From assembly GCA_002354735.1 (NCBI GenBank), contig DEMD01000015.1:395304-459303 (forward strand): 64,000 bases of DNA. The letters run 5' to 3'. Numbering within the stretch: position 1 is the stretch's first letter; each line of letters begins with the position of its first letter. The position numbers were made by a program, and so were the translations under genes. Below the pieces are notes generated by a model. It was not told where the DNA came from. It searched no databases and saw only the letters and a list, made by a program, of their open reading frames with translations. The DNA comes from Gammaproteobacteria bacterium UBA2679 (lineage in GTDB: Bacteria; Pseudomonadota; Gammaproteobacteria; Pseudomonadales; Oleiphilaceae). Shown here piece by piece: positions 27,789-36,916 of this stretch.

Positions 27789-29312
27789 ATGAAAACAAAA
27801 CTATCAAACCTGGGTTCTTGCACCGCGGCGGCAGCCCTAGTGTTGTTGAGCGCCGGCACTCAAGCGTCCAGTCACCGTGAAGCGCCGAACATTACGAAGA
27901 TGCCGAAAGTCGATGCCACTGACTTCTACATGTTCAGCAGCTATGAAGCTGGTCGAGAAGCCTACGTCACCATTCTCGCCAACTATATTCCACTGCAGGA
28001 TGCCTACGGCGGGCCCAACTATTTCACCATGGATCCCGAGGCGCTGTACGAGATACACATCGATAATACAGGCGATGCAGTGGAGGATCTGACCTTCCAG
28101 TTCAGGTTCGATAACAGCCTAAAGGGCACCAATGGTGAAGGTGTCAAGGTTCCGGTCGGCGGTACTGAGGTAGCTGTGCCCCTGCGTAATATTGGCGGAG
28201 TCTCTGCCGGCAATGATACCAATCTCACGACCTCGGAATCGTATACGCTCACGGTCATTGAGGGTGCACGTCGTTCAGGTGCTGCTTCGGAAATCATGAA
28301 TGGACCTGCCGGTTCTATGAGCTTCACCAAGCCCTACGACTATGTCGGTAACAAGACATTTACCGATCAAGCCACCTACGAAGCCTATGCTAACCAGTAC
28401 ATCTATGAAGTAGACCTGCCGAACTGTGATCTGGATGCCAAAGTATTTGTTGGCCAGCGTCAGGACCCGTTCGCAGTGAACCTCGGCGAAGTTTTCGATC
28501 TGGTCAATTTCGTGCCGATTGACGGCCCTGGGGGCATTGCTCAAAGCACCGCCAACAACGATCTTGCCGACAAGAACGTGACTACGCTCGCATTGGAAGT
28601 GCCTAAAGCCTGTCTCACTGGCACTGGTAACGGCAATATAGGTGGCTGGACTACAGCCAGCCTGCAGCAGGCCAGAGTACTGAATCCGGCGCCAAGCTTT
28701 GAAAAGCCTGAAGTGAATGGTGGTGCCTGGGTGCAAGTCTCACGTCTGAGTAATCCACTGGTGAACGAACTGGTCATCGGTCTGCCAGACAAGGACCTGT
28801 TCAACGCAGCCGCCCCGACCCAGGACGGTGCACTGGCGACCTATGTGACCAACCCGACCCTGCCGTTCCTGCTGAATGTGTTGTTTGGCAGCAATGCTGT
28901 TGCGCCCACGAATATTCCGCGTGATGACCTGGTTGCGGCGTTCCTCACAGGCTTCCCTGGCGTCAATCAGTTAGCTACCGTCACGCCTTCGGAAATGATC
29001 CGTCTGAATACGACTATCCCGGCTACGCCAGTAGGTAGTCAGCAGCCGCTCGGCGTCGCTGCAGGCGATCTTGCAGGCTTCCCTAACGGCCGTCGCCCAG
29101 GTGATGACGTCGTCGACATTGCATTGAGGGTCGTGATGGGAGCCTTGTGCCATGACTTGCCACTGCCTGGTCCGACGAACCTCGGCTATTGCATGCCGGC
29201 AGATGCACCCTCAGGCACTACGCCTTACACAGATGGCGCACCAGTCGACGCGACGATGTTCACAACGACCTTCCCCTATGTGAACACGCCGATCCCTGGC
29301 TCACCAAACTGA
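27789..29312 (+). CDS. DUF4331 domain protein, secreted
   Basis: This 507-residue protein has a Sec signal (about residues 1-26, ending GTQASS). It is a full DUF4331 domain beginning SSHREAPNITKMPKVDATDFYMF, the family's hallmark, and continuing with YVTILANYIPLQDAYGGPNYF and YEIHIDNTGD. Members are predicted beta-rich secreted or envelope proteins of unknown function. Four cysteines are spaced across the mature part. It heads a same-strand series with a small lipoprotein, a TPR lipoprotein and a HupE/UreJ protein. The upstream Pho box suggests phosphate-starvation induction. Confidence 0.87.
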   Translation: MKTKLSNLGSCTAAAALVLLSAGTQASSHREAPNITKMPKVDATDFYMFSSYEAGREAYVTILANYIPLQDAYGGPNYFTMDPEALYEIHIDNTGDAVEDLTFQFRFDNSLKGTNGEGVKVPVGGTEVAVPLRNIGGVSAGNDTNLTTSESYTLTVIEGARRSGAASEIMNGPAGSMSFTKPYDYVGNKTFTDQATYEAYANQYIYEVDLPNCDLDAKVFVGQRQDPFAVNLGEVFDLVNFVPIDGPGGIAQSTANNDLADKNVTTLALEVPKACLTGTGNGNIGGWTTASLQQARVLNPAPSFEKPEVNGGAWVQVSRLSNPLVNELVIGLPDKDLFNAAAPTQDGALATYVTNPTLPFLLNVLFGSNAVAPTNIPRDDLVAAFLTGFPGVNQLATVTPSEMIRLNTTIPATPVGSQQPLGVAAGDLAGFPNGRRPGDDVVDIALRVVMGALCHDLPLPGPTNLGYCMPADAPSGTTPYTDGAPVDATMFTTTFPYVNTPIPGSPN

Positions 29313-29325
29313 GAGGTATAGCTGT

Positions 29326-29559
29326 ATGAACAGACTCTATCTGCTCCCGTTGTTGCTGTCGGTTACCTTGGTGACTGGCTGCGACGTCTTCGACGACGAT
29401 GACAAGAAGCGGCGACCCGCTGCAAGCGGCGAAATCGGCTTCACTGCGCTGTTCGATGACGCTTTCGCGCGCGATCCGAATGGCGAGCCAGTCACCATCA
29501 ATGATCGAACCATCGAAGACGACTCGAACGAGTCAACCTTCGATAATTACCTGAACTGA
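29326..29559 (+). CDS. Small acidic lipoprotein, unknown
   Basis: This 77-residue protein has a clear lipoprotein signal with lipobox VTGC at residues 17-20, then a very acidic tail (DVFDDDDKK and several further Asp/Glu). I do not recognise a family. AGAGG precedes the ATG and the gene starts 13 bp after DUF4331, so it is almost certainly co-transcribed and may be a partner. It would have been easy to overlook for its size. Confidence 0.72.
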   Translation: MNRLYLLPLLLSVTLVTGCDVFDDDDKKRRPAASGEIGFTALFDDAFARDPNGEPVTINDRTIEDDSNESTFDNYLN

Positions 29560-29574
29560 TTCACGTTCAGGGCC

Positions 29575-29600
29575 AGGGGCAAGCCGCAAGGTTTGCCCCT
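29575..29600 (+). terminator. Hairpin after the small lipoprotein gene
   Basis: AGGGGCAAGCC and GGTTTGCCCCT (one G-U pair) form an 11-bp stem capped by a GCAA tetraloop, 16 bp after the stop. Only TTCCCTC follows, so it may attenuate rather than stop transcription into the TPR gene. Confidence 0.6.
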
Positions 29601-29672
29601 TCCCTCGCTACCCATTACCCGTTTACTTTCCCATCTCTAACGCATGCCCGGTAAGGCTCCAGGAATGTCAGC

Positions 29673-30905
29673 ATGAAAACGACGCTACGAAATGATGGTC
29701 GCTCCGCCACCATGAGCTTTATCAGATTATGCCTGCCCCTGAGTCTCCTGCTCACGTCAGCCTGCAGCGACAAGGGCGGAGTGGCCGGCAATGCGGCCTT
29801 TACCCCAGAAGACCCCAATTTCATAGTCGTGGCAGCGAACGAGTTGCCTCCCCGGACTGACCAATCGATAGACCAGTCACCACAGCGGCTCGATGCACTC
29901 ATCGACGAGGCCATCAGCAAAGGTGATGACCAGCGCGATCCGCGTTACTACGGCTATGCCGAGGGCATGGTCCGCCAGCGCCTGCAGCATCACGCCGAAG
30001 ATGTTGCACTCTTGCTAACGCTGGCCGATCTGCTGCAGAAGCAGCACGCATTCGACGAGGCACGGCGAATATATGAGCAGGTCATCGAACTTGCGCCTGC
30101 CAATCCACAAGCCTACCTCTCATCGGCCATGCTTGCTCGACAGCGTGGCGACTTCAAACAAATGGAGCGCTACTGTAAGCAGCTCGTCACCCGCACTACG
30201 GCTGAAATAGCTGCAATCTGTCTGTTTACCGCCCAAGGCCTTCAGGGCAGGCTGGAGAGCAGCTACCAGCGCCTTTCCGTTCTTTTTGACCGACCGCTGT
30301 TGCCTGTCATCCTGGGCTGGGCCTTGCAGGAAGCAGCCGAAATGGCGCAGCGCCTGGGTCGATATGAGCAAGCTGAAGCACACTGGGGCGCAGCTCTTGA
30401 GGTTTCGAAAGGCAGTGTTCCGCCAGCTGAACTGTTGGCAGCCATTGCTGACTACTATCGACACCGACAACAGCCTAGCGAGATCATTGCTTTGCTGACG
30501 AATGAGACAGAGATGCCCGCACTAGCCATGCGTCTGGCAGCAGCCGAAATTGCGCTCGCGACAGCCAGCAATAACAATCCTGACGCCCTCCGCGCAAGCT
30601 GGATAGAGCGACTGCAACCGTGGCTCGAGCTCTGGACCGTACGAGGCGAGCAGAGCCATGGTGGAGAGCTCGCCTTCTACCTGTTCGCCGTGAAGGGTGA
30701 TGCCGCTGCGGCTCTTGCCCCAGCTTTCGAGCAATGGTCTGAACGCAAGGAGCCACAGGATACCTTGCTACTGCTTGAAATCATCGCATCACTCGAGGTG
30801 GAATCCGCAGAGTCCCGGCAAAGCCTTCGTGCTGTACAGGCCTGGCAGAGGCAATCTGCTTATGAAGACCAGAGACTCCTGTCTCTTCTGGAGTCAGGAT
30901 CATGA
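29673..30905 (+). CDS. Tetratricopeptide-repeat lipoprotein
   Basis: This 410-residue protein starts at ATG 29673 with AGGA eight bases upstream. A signal peptide with lipobox TSAC near residue 27 is followed by a low-complexity linker. TPR-like helices run from ~85 to ~240 (EDVALLLTLADLLQKQHAFDEARRIYEQVIELAPANPQAYL is the clearest, near 100-140, with further degenerate units). It is probably an envelope scaffold. Its stop overlaps the HupE start as ATGA, so the two are translated together. Confidence 0.83.
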   Translation: MKTTLRNDGRSATMSFIRLCLPLSLLLTSACSDKGGVAGNAAFTPEDPNFIVVAANELPPRTDQSIDQSPQRLDALIDEAISKGDDQRDPRYYGYAEGMVRQRLQHHAEDVALLLTLADLLQKQHAFDEARRIYEQVIELAPANPQAYLSSAMLARQRGDFKQMERYCKQLVTRTTAEIAAICLFTAQGLQGRLESSYQRLSVLFDRPLLPVILGWALQEAAEMAQRLGRYEQAEAHWGAALEVSKGSVPPAELLAAIADYYRHRQQPSEIIALLTNETEMPALAMRLAAAEIALATASNNNPDALRASWIERLQPWLELWTVRGEQSHGGELAFYLFAVKGDAAAALAPAFEQWSERKEPQDTLLLLEIIASLEVESAESRQSLRAVQAWQRQSAYEDQRLLSLLESGS

Positions 30906-32038
30906 ATCGCCTGTTTTCGATACTGCCGCTTCTGCTGATCTGCTGGACCACACAGGCTCTGGCTCATCAGCCAGCCTCCAGTTACATATTGCTGCAGGTC
31001 GACGAGTCTGAAGCCTCTCCACTTGCCCTGAGCTGGCGAGTTCACGTTCGCGATCTGGCGGCCGCCGTTTCGATGGATGGCGATGGTGATGGCGCGGTGA
31101 GTTGGCAGGAAGTTCAGCGAGCTGAGACTGAGATCCAGAACTTCTTCCGGCGCAGTGTTCGCATACGATCGGGGAGTATGGCCTGTAGCCCGGAACAGCC
31201 ACCGCCATTGGCCTTGCGGAAGCTCTACGATGGGCTTTATCTATCACTCGATACGCCTTTGACGTGCGACCTTGCGGAAACAATCACCGTCGAGGTTGAC
31301 GCCTTTTTCGAAGCCGATCCCCTGCATAGGACCATCGTAAGTCTCATGAACGCCGGCGTGCCCATATCCCAGCAGGTTCTCGCTTCGGCGAAGGACGTGG
31401 CCAGCTTTGAATCCGCCGCTGCTTCAACGAAAAGCTCGGGCACCTTCACGACTTTTGTTTATCAGGGCATCTGGCATATAGCGATAGGGCTCGACCACAT
31501 TCTTTTCGTGCTTACACTCTTGCTCAGTGTCGTGCTGGTCAAGACTGGGCATGCCTGGCAGCCAGCCCGCTCCAGCCGACCGGTGCTCCTGCAAACCCTC
31601 AAGCTGGTCACGGCATTCACCGTTGCTCACTCCATCACCTTGTCGCTGTCGGTACTCGGCTGGATTCAGGCCTCTGCAATCTGGGTGGAATCCATCATAG
31701 CGCTTTCGGTTGCTGTAGTTGCGCTGAATAATATCCGACCGGTATTGGCTGAGCGACTATGGATCGTAACCTTCATGTTCGGCCTCATCCATGGGCTTGG
31801 TTTCGCAAGTGTGCTACTGGATCTTGGATTGCCTGCTAGCGCTCGCGGCCTTGCGCTTCTGGCGTTCAACATCGGTGTAGAACTGGGGCAGCTGTTGCTG
31901 GTGGCGCTTGCTCTGCCGCCTCTGCTGAGGCTTCGACACCTGCCAGCCTACACACGCTGGATCATGCCAGCATTGTCCGTGATGATCGCAATCATGGCCG
32001 GGTACTGGGTTGCTGAACGGACAGGGCTGATCAACTAG
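30902..32038 (+). CDS. HupE/UreJ-family membrane protein
   Basis: This 378-residue protein has a signal peptide (to about residue 21, QALAHQ) and a periplasmic domain of roughly 160 residues containing the EF-hand-like loop SMDGDGDGAVSWQEVQ. It then has about six C-terminal TM helices with the family motif HIAIGLDHILFVLTLLL, and histidines in TVAHSITLSLSVLG and IHGLGFASVLLDLGL. HupE/UreJ proteins have been linked to nickel or cobalt uptake in some species, but this two-part form is common and its substrate unknown. It is the last gene of the DUF4331 series, coupled to the TPR gene. Confidence 0.85.
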   Translation: MNRLFSILPLLLICWTTQALAHQPASSYILLQVDESEASPLALSWRVHVRDLAAAVSMDGDGDGAVSWQEVQRAETEIQNFFRRSVRIRSGSMACSPEQPPPLALRKLYDGLYLSLDTPLTCDLAETITVEVDAFFEADPLHRTIVSLMNAGVPISQQVLASAKDVASFESAAASTKSSGTFTTFVYQGIWHIAIGLDHILFVLTLLLSVVLVKTGHAWQPARSSRPVLLQTLKLVTAFTVAHSITLSLSVLGWIQASAIWVESIIALSVAVVALNNIRPVLAERLWIVTFMFGLIHGLGFASVLLDLGLPASARGLALLAFNIGVELGQLLLVALALPPLLRLRHLPAYTRWIMPALSVMIAIMAGYWVAERTGLIN

Positions 32039-32149
32039 CCATCCGGTGCCTCATCGCGACGCATTTCACGCTGATTAAACCGGCAATGTTCGGGGGCTCT
32101 GCTACGCTTAACAGGCAACTGCTCAAGCTGAAGCTGCCAGGAAAGTCCC

Positions 32150-33229
32150 ATGAAACTTCGCCGCCCGCTCATTGTACGGACTCCCCTAGCTACCATCATG
32201 GTTTCAGGCATGCTCGCGCTGGTGAGCATGCTGGCGAACAGCGCAGACACGCTTCGCATCCTGACCTGGGAAGACTTCATCGCGCCTGCACTCATCGAGG
32301 CCTGGACGCGTGAAACTGGCAGCGCCGTCAAACTCGCCTATTTCGACAGCGACGAAGAGCGTGACAGCATCATTGCCGAGGGCAAGGCGAAATTCGACCT
32401 GGTGGTCGTAGATGGACTCTCATCACTGGCCTTCGGCAAACGCGATCTGTTTGCCGAAATCACTGTAGAGCATGCTCCCAATCTCAGGCATATCGATCCC
32501 AGATTTACGCCTGACTGCAGGGCTGGTACTGGTGTGCCCTATCTATGGGGAACCGTAGGGCTGGTGTACCGCAGCGACAAGCTTGCGAAGCCGGATTCGT
32601 GGAGCGCGCTGATGACGCCCGAGAAGTCGCTCAAGGGCCACATTGGCATGATTGACGACTATGCCGATACATTCATTCCTCCCCTTGTGCTGCTGGGAGA
32701 GGACATCAACGCAGATGAACCGGAGGTGCTTAGAAAGGCATTCGAAATGCTGAAGGCACAACTTCCGTACGTACTGACCTACGACTACCCCGTTACCTTT
32801 CTGCAAACCGAAGAGGGAGAGAAACTCTATCTGGCTATGGGGTATAACGGTGACCAGCATATTCTGAATGACTACAGCAAAGCGGGAACATGGGCTTATA
32901 CTGTCCCAAAAGAAGGCACTGCCACCTGGGTGGATTGTATGGCGATTCCACAAAACAGTGAGTCACCAGCGTTGGCGAGACGCTTCATCGACTTCATCAA
33001 TGAGCCTGCAAATGCAGCGATGAATGCTGAGGCGCTCGGTATCGCGACGGGCAATCTTGCCGCCAAGGCGCTCATTTCTCCCGAGTTGGTTGAAGATCCG
33101 TCGGTCTATCCACCCGTCGATTTCAGTGGATCGAGCGGGTTGCAGGGCTACCGTTCGATCGGTCGCGACAACCTCAACCTGCGAAACCGGATAACTCGCG
33201 CCCTCGTCAAGTTGCATGAAGCTCAGTAG
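32150..33229 (+). CDS. PotD-like periplasmic binding protein, NspS-like by context
   Basis: This 359-residue protein has a signal peptide (about residues 1-32) and the PotD/PotF fold: LRILTWEDFIAPALIEAWTRETG, FDLVVVDGLS, GVPYLWGTVGLVYR, YPVTFLQTEEGEKLYLAMGYNGD and WVDCMAIPQNS. Such proteins bind polyamines. No polyamine ABC transporter genes flank it. Instead its 3' end overlaps a membrane GGDEF-EAL gene by 14 bases, the layout of nspS-mbaA in Vibrio cholerae, where the binding protein signals rather than transports. The signalling role is inference from this layout. Confidence 0.85.
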   Translation: MKLRRPLIVRTPLATIMVSGMLALVSMLANSADTLRILTWEDFIAPALIEAWTRETGSAVKLAYFDSDEERDSIIAEGKAKFDLVVVDGLSSLAFGKRDLFAEITVEHAPNLRHIDPRFTPDCRAGTGVPYLWGTVGLVYRSDKLAKPDSWSALMTPEKSLKGHIGMIDDYADTFIPPLVLLGEDINADEPEVLRKAFEMLKAQLPYVLTYDYPVTFLQTEEGEKLYLAMGYNGDQHILNDYSKAGTWAYTVPKEGTATWVDCMAIPQNSESPALARRFIDFINEPANAAMNAEALGIATGNLAAKALISPELVEDPSVYPPVDFSGSSGLQGYRSIGRDNLNLRNRITRALVKLHEAQ

Positions 33230-35624
33230 GCGCGCTTTCATCGTTATCATTCCGGTGCTGGCCGTCGGCTACGCTGTCGGTCTCTTCTCGGTTTATCTGG
33301 AGCAGCGGGACCGCCTGCTGCGAAGCGAACAGACAGGCATCGACAACGCACTCACGATTCTGGTCGCCGAGCTGGATGGGTATGCTCACTTTCAGGAAGT
33401 CTTCGTCACATCGCTGAAGAAGTCCGATCCGCTCAAGACCTTCCTGGTCGAACAGGATGCCTCCTATCGCGCCTTCACCCTTGGCACCAGCATCGAAACC
33501 AGTCTCCGGGAAGTGGAACAGTTCCACAGTGACTATCTCACCCTGGCGCTGCTCGACAGCACTGGTGAGCTGCTGTACTACCTGGAGAACAGCGGCGATC
33601 CGTTCTCCTCGGTATCTGACCGGGCCTTGGTCGCGGCGTCAAACCAGCTCCATAGTGGTGAGTCTGCCGGGTGGGCCTTATGGCAAAGTGATGAAGGCAA
33701 CTATCGGTTGGCATTCATGAGTCTGATTGATGCAGAGACTCTCCTCACGCCCAAGAAAGCCTCACGGCGCGAATCTGTTCTTGTTGTCCAGAGTGTCGTC
33801 GAGCCCAGTTCCTTCCAGCGTCAGGCCGAAGCGGTCCAGGCGCGCTATGACGCTACGCTCACGTTCAGCCGAGCGGAGACCGGATTCGAGAACCCAGAGA
33901 AGGGCAAGGGTGCCGGTGAATTCCAACTTCGGGCCAGCCGTGCGAGCTCGACTGGTCTCCAGTGGCAGCTGGTCGCCAGCCAGGCCTATATCGAGGAGCG
34001 GCTGGTGTCCATCAAGCGACCGCTGGCGCTGAGCCTCGTTGGTCTTGTGCTGTTTTCCGGCTTCACGATTCTTTTGCTGATTCGGCGGTATATCACAGGT
34101 CCGATTGCCGAGTTGGACCAGAACCTCGAAAATGTAATCGAGGGCAGGGAGACCACCATTCGGGCAGATGAGTCAGCGCAGGATGAAATTGCGCATATCG
34201 CCCGCATGTTTCGCAAGCTGTACGGAGAGCTGTCACTCGCTTATGCGCACAGCAAGGCCATGGCGGAAACCGACCAGCTCACCAGACTGCATAACCTGAC
34301 CTACCTCAATCACCACGGCCAGGCCATGATGAATGCTGCACAGGCCCAAGGCCTGTCGCTCGGGCTGATGTATGTGGACCTGGATAATTTCAAGTTCGTC
34401 AACGACAGGTTCGGACATGATACCGGTGATGAGCTCCTGGTGAGTCTGGCCGAATCTTTTCAGGCCTTGCTCGAGCGCTATAGGGGGCAGACGCCGCTGG
34501 CACCGATACTATTCCGCATCGCCGGCGACGAGTTTGGCATCATGATGGCGCAAAGCGCAGTTGAACCGGATGCCTGTCATAAACTGGCAACAGAGATCGT
34601 GTCGCTGTTCAGCACCGGCTACCGGCTTGGCAAGACCTTGTTACCGATTTCCGCAAGCATCGGCATTGCCGAGTGCCCAGCCGATGGCGTCCAGCTCACC
34701 CAACTCATGAGCTGCGCCGACTCGGCGATGTATCAGGCGAAGTCGCTCGGCAAGAACCAGCTGGCCCACTTTTCTCGCGATATCGCGGCCAAGGCAAACC
34801 GGGAACGGGATATCGAACATGCGCTCAAGGCCGTCGATTGTGACACAGAGTTCTTCCTCGTGTTCATGCCGATCATTGCTGTCGCCACTGGCACTGCGAA
34901 CGCGGTAGAGGTCTTGCTGCGCTGGAATTCGTCACGCCTGGGTCCGGTAGGGCCTGCCGAGTTCGTTCCTATCGCTGAGGCGACCGGGCTGTTCGAGAAG
35001 ATCGACCGCTGGGTGGTTTCCGAGTCGCTGCGTCTTTACCGGAACGTGTCAGCAGAGCTTGGTGGTGATGTGAAGCTGTCGATCAACCTGTCCTCAGCCC
35101 AGCTCTGCAATAAAGACCTTGCGGAGCAGATCATTTTATCGGCGCGTCAGTACGATGTAGAACCAGCAATGATTCAGCTGGAAATGACGGAAACAATAGG
35201 CATCGATTTCAGCGATCAGATGCAGCATACCTTGCAGACACTGCGAACGGCTGGATTCGGTGTCGCCATCGATGACTTTGGTGCGGGCTATACTTCACTG
35301 GCCCAGCTGGTCGAATATCCGGTGGACGTGGTCAAGCTGGACCGGCTGTTTATCACCAGGATGATGGATGCAGGCAAGTCCTCCATGCTGCCGCCGCTCA
35401 TCGATCTCTGTCACCTGCAGAATATCGAGGTAACGGCAGAAGGCGTCGAGAACGAAGCTCAGCTCCGCATGCTGATAGACTCAGGCTGCGATGCACTTCA
35501 GGGGTACTACTTCGGCCAGCCCGTGCCACTGTCGCGGCTGCAAGCGGCCTCAGAGCAGTGGCGGATCAAGGCTGCCGGAGCACGTCGGCTCAATCTGCCC
35601 GGCAAAGGAGCACAGCGGCTCTAA
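33216..35624 (+). CDS. Membrane GGDEF-EAL protein, MbaA-like
   Basis: This 802-residue protein has TM helices near residues 9-27 and 268-290 enclosing a periplasmic domain of ~240 residues. HAMP (~290-345), GGDEF (~350-525) and EAL (~535-790) domains follow. The cyclase motif is AGDEF and no RxxD inhibitory site is visible. The EAL motif is EVLLRW; the other catalytic positions are intact (INLSSAQ, EMTETIG, IDDFGAGYTSL, VVKLDRLF, AEGVENE). Phosphodiesterase activity is more likely than cyclase. V. cholerae MbaA is of similar length and also has a modified EAL signature, as I recall. The 3' end overlaps the convergent GNAT/C39 gene by 35 bases. Confidence 0.92.
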   Translation: MKLSRRAFIVIIPVLAVGYAVGLFSVYLEQRDRLLRSEQTGIDNALTILVAELDGYAHFQEVFVTSLKKSDPLKTFLVEQDASYRAFTLGTSIETSLREVEQFHSDYLTLALLDSTGELLYYLENSGDPFSSVSDRALVAASNQLHSGESAGWALWQSDEGNYRLAFMSLIDAETLLTPKKASRRESVLVVQSVVEPSSFQRQAEAVQARYDATLTFSRAETGFENPEKGKGAGEFQLRASRASSTGLQWQLVASQAYIEERLVSIKRPLALSLVGLVLFSGFTILLLIRRYITGPIAELDQNLENVIEGRETTIRADESAQDEIAHIARMFRKLYGELSLAYAHSKAMAETDQLTRLHNLTYLNHHGQAMMNAAQAQGLSLGLMYVDLDNFKFVNDRFGHDTGDELLVSLAESFQALLERYRGQTPLAPILFRIAGDEFGIMMAQSAVEPDACHKLATEIVSLFSTGYRLGKTLLPISASIGIAECPADGVQLTQLMSCADSAMYQAKSLGKNQLAHFSRDIAAKANRERDIEHALKAVDCDTEFFLVFMPIIAVATGTANAVEVLLRWNSSRLGPVGPAEFVPIAEATGLFEKIDRWVVSESLRLYRNVSAELGGDVKLSINLSSAQLCNKDLAEQIILSARQYDVEPAMIQLEMTETIGIDFSDQMQHTLQTLRTAGFGVAIDDFGAGYTSLAQLVEYPVDVVKLDRLFITRMMDAGKSSMLPPLIDLCHLQNIEVTAEGVENEAQLRMLIDSGCDALQGYYFGQPVPLSRLQAASEQWRIKAAGARRLNLPGKGAQRL

Positions 35625-36765
35625 GGGCCTTGGTGCCGAACTGGGACATCTTCTCGAAACGCTTTCGATGTATCGGTAGATGTTGGCTGTCCAGTACCGT
35701 CTGATGCTCCAATGGGTCGACGTCTGGATCGTGGATATAGACAAAATCCTCATCCAGTGCCGTAACGGTTACCCAGTGCGGCGTTTTACATTTGTCGAAA
35801 TGATAGGTGCTAATGAGCACCAGCGGCACCACGCCGTTTCTGAGCGCATCTTCGATATCCGCAAGTTTCAGCGGGCGCTCGTGCACGGGGATGTCGAATT
35901 CCTTGATCTTGCTTATGAAGCCATCATGGACCAGCTTCAGAATCCGCTTCTTCTCCTCGCGACGCACACCCTCCATGAACAGCGGACCGCTGTTGTTGAC
36001 GAACACTTCTGCACGCAAACCCCTTTTTACTGCAGCCAATGCGAGTCCATGCGGACCACAACCACCATGGCCGGCTGTCATGAAAATCGTAGTGGCTTCG
36101 CGCCAGATTTCGAGTTCCTCATGTACCGCAAACTGAAAATGATCGCGCAGGAAAGCCAGCGCCATCATCAGTGAGGCCGGTCCGCAACTGAAATCCATGG
36201 TCTGCGGGTAATAGGGAATGTTCAACATCAGGTCGGACTGCGGCACCACGCGCAGCAGTTTCTGATATCGCAGGGCCGGCTGATGGTCTTCGTAGTAATC
36301 ATCCAGGACACCGAAGTGCCGATACTCGTGCTTCTTGTACAGCGCAATGGCTGCCGCATTGTCTTCACTGACTTCCAGCCGCATTGCGATGCAGTGTCGT
36401 TCGACAGCCACAGCCTCTGCAGCATTCAGGAGGCGGCTTGCAATGCCTCGGCCGGCGAAGCGCTTATCCACTGCAATCGAGTAGATTCTGGCCAGATTGG
36501 AACCCTTGTGAAACAGCGTAAGCACGTAGGCAGCTACTGCTTCACCTTCGGTCGTATCAACCGTCGCCACTTGCAGGGAGGCCGTCTCACTATCAAGGAA
36601 GCGCCTGAAGCTGCGCCGGCTGAGCTTGTCATGATCGAAACTGCTGTTTTCAAGTTCGAGCAGGACCGGCAGATCGTTGGCTGTGGCAACCCGTATGCGG
36701 ATTCCGTCTTTGTTTTCAACGAGCTGGCTTTGTGACCTGCTGGCCGTAGCCACTGAATGGTGCAT
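35590..36765 (-). CDS. GNAT acetyltransferase / C39-like peptidase fusion
   Basis: This 391-residue two-domain protein has an N-terminal GNAT domain (~20-165) with ARIYSIAVDKRFAGRGIASRLLNAAE as the acetyl-CoA loop and NAAAIALYKKHEYRHFG as its closing strand. A C39-like papain-fold domain covers ~180-380, with catalytic Cys in DFSCGPASLMMALAFL and His/Asp in HWVTVTALDEDFVYIHDPD. It is divergent from a RimK-like ligase 151 bp away; GNAT, peptidase and ATP-grasp activities together suggest peptide or protein-tail modification. Substrate is unknown, and no precursor-peptide gene is visible nearby. Confidence 0.87.
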   Translation of the reverse strand: MHHSVATASRSQSQLVENKDGIRIRVATANDLPVLLELENSSFDHDKLSRRSFRRFLDSETASLQVATVDTTEGEAVAAYVLTLFHKGSNLARIYSIAVDKRFAGRGIASRLLNAAEAVAVERHCIAMRLEVSEDNAAAIALYKKHEYRHFGVLDDYYEDHQPALRYQKLLRVVPQSDLMLNIPYYPQTMDFSCGPASLMMALAFLRDHFQFAVHEELEIWREATTIFMTAGHGGCGPHGLALAAVKRGLRAEVFVNNSGPLFMEGVRREEKKRILKLVHDGFISKIKEFDIPVHERPLKLADIEDALRNGVVPLVLISTYHFDKCKTPHWVTVTALDEDFVYIHDPDVDPLEHQTVLDSQHLPIHRKRFEKMSQFGTKALRAAVLLCRAD

Positions 36766-36916
36766 GTAGACATCGCCGGAGATTGAGTTGGTTTAACCAT
36801 CCAGAAGATTCATGGACAGATCAATGATTATAGGCAAAACTGAAGCAACATGCAGGACGCTCGCCTCATCAAGACGCGCCGTCCCGGCTTTTCGTTCCAC
36901 CCGACAGACACATTCT

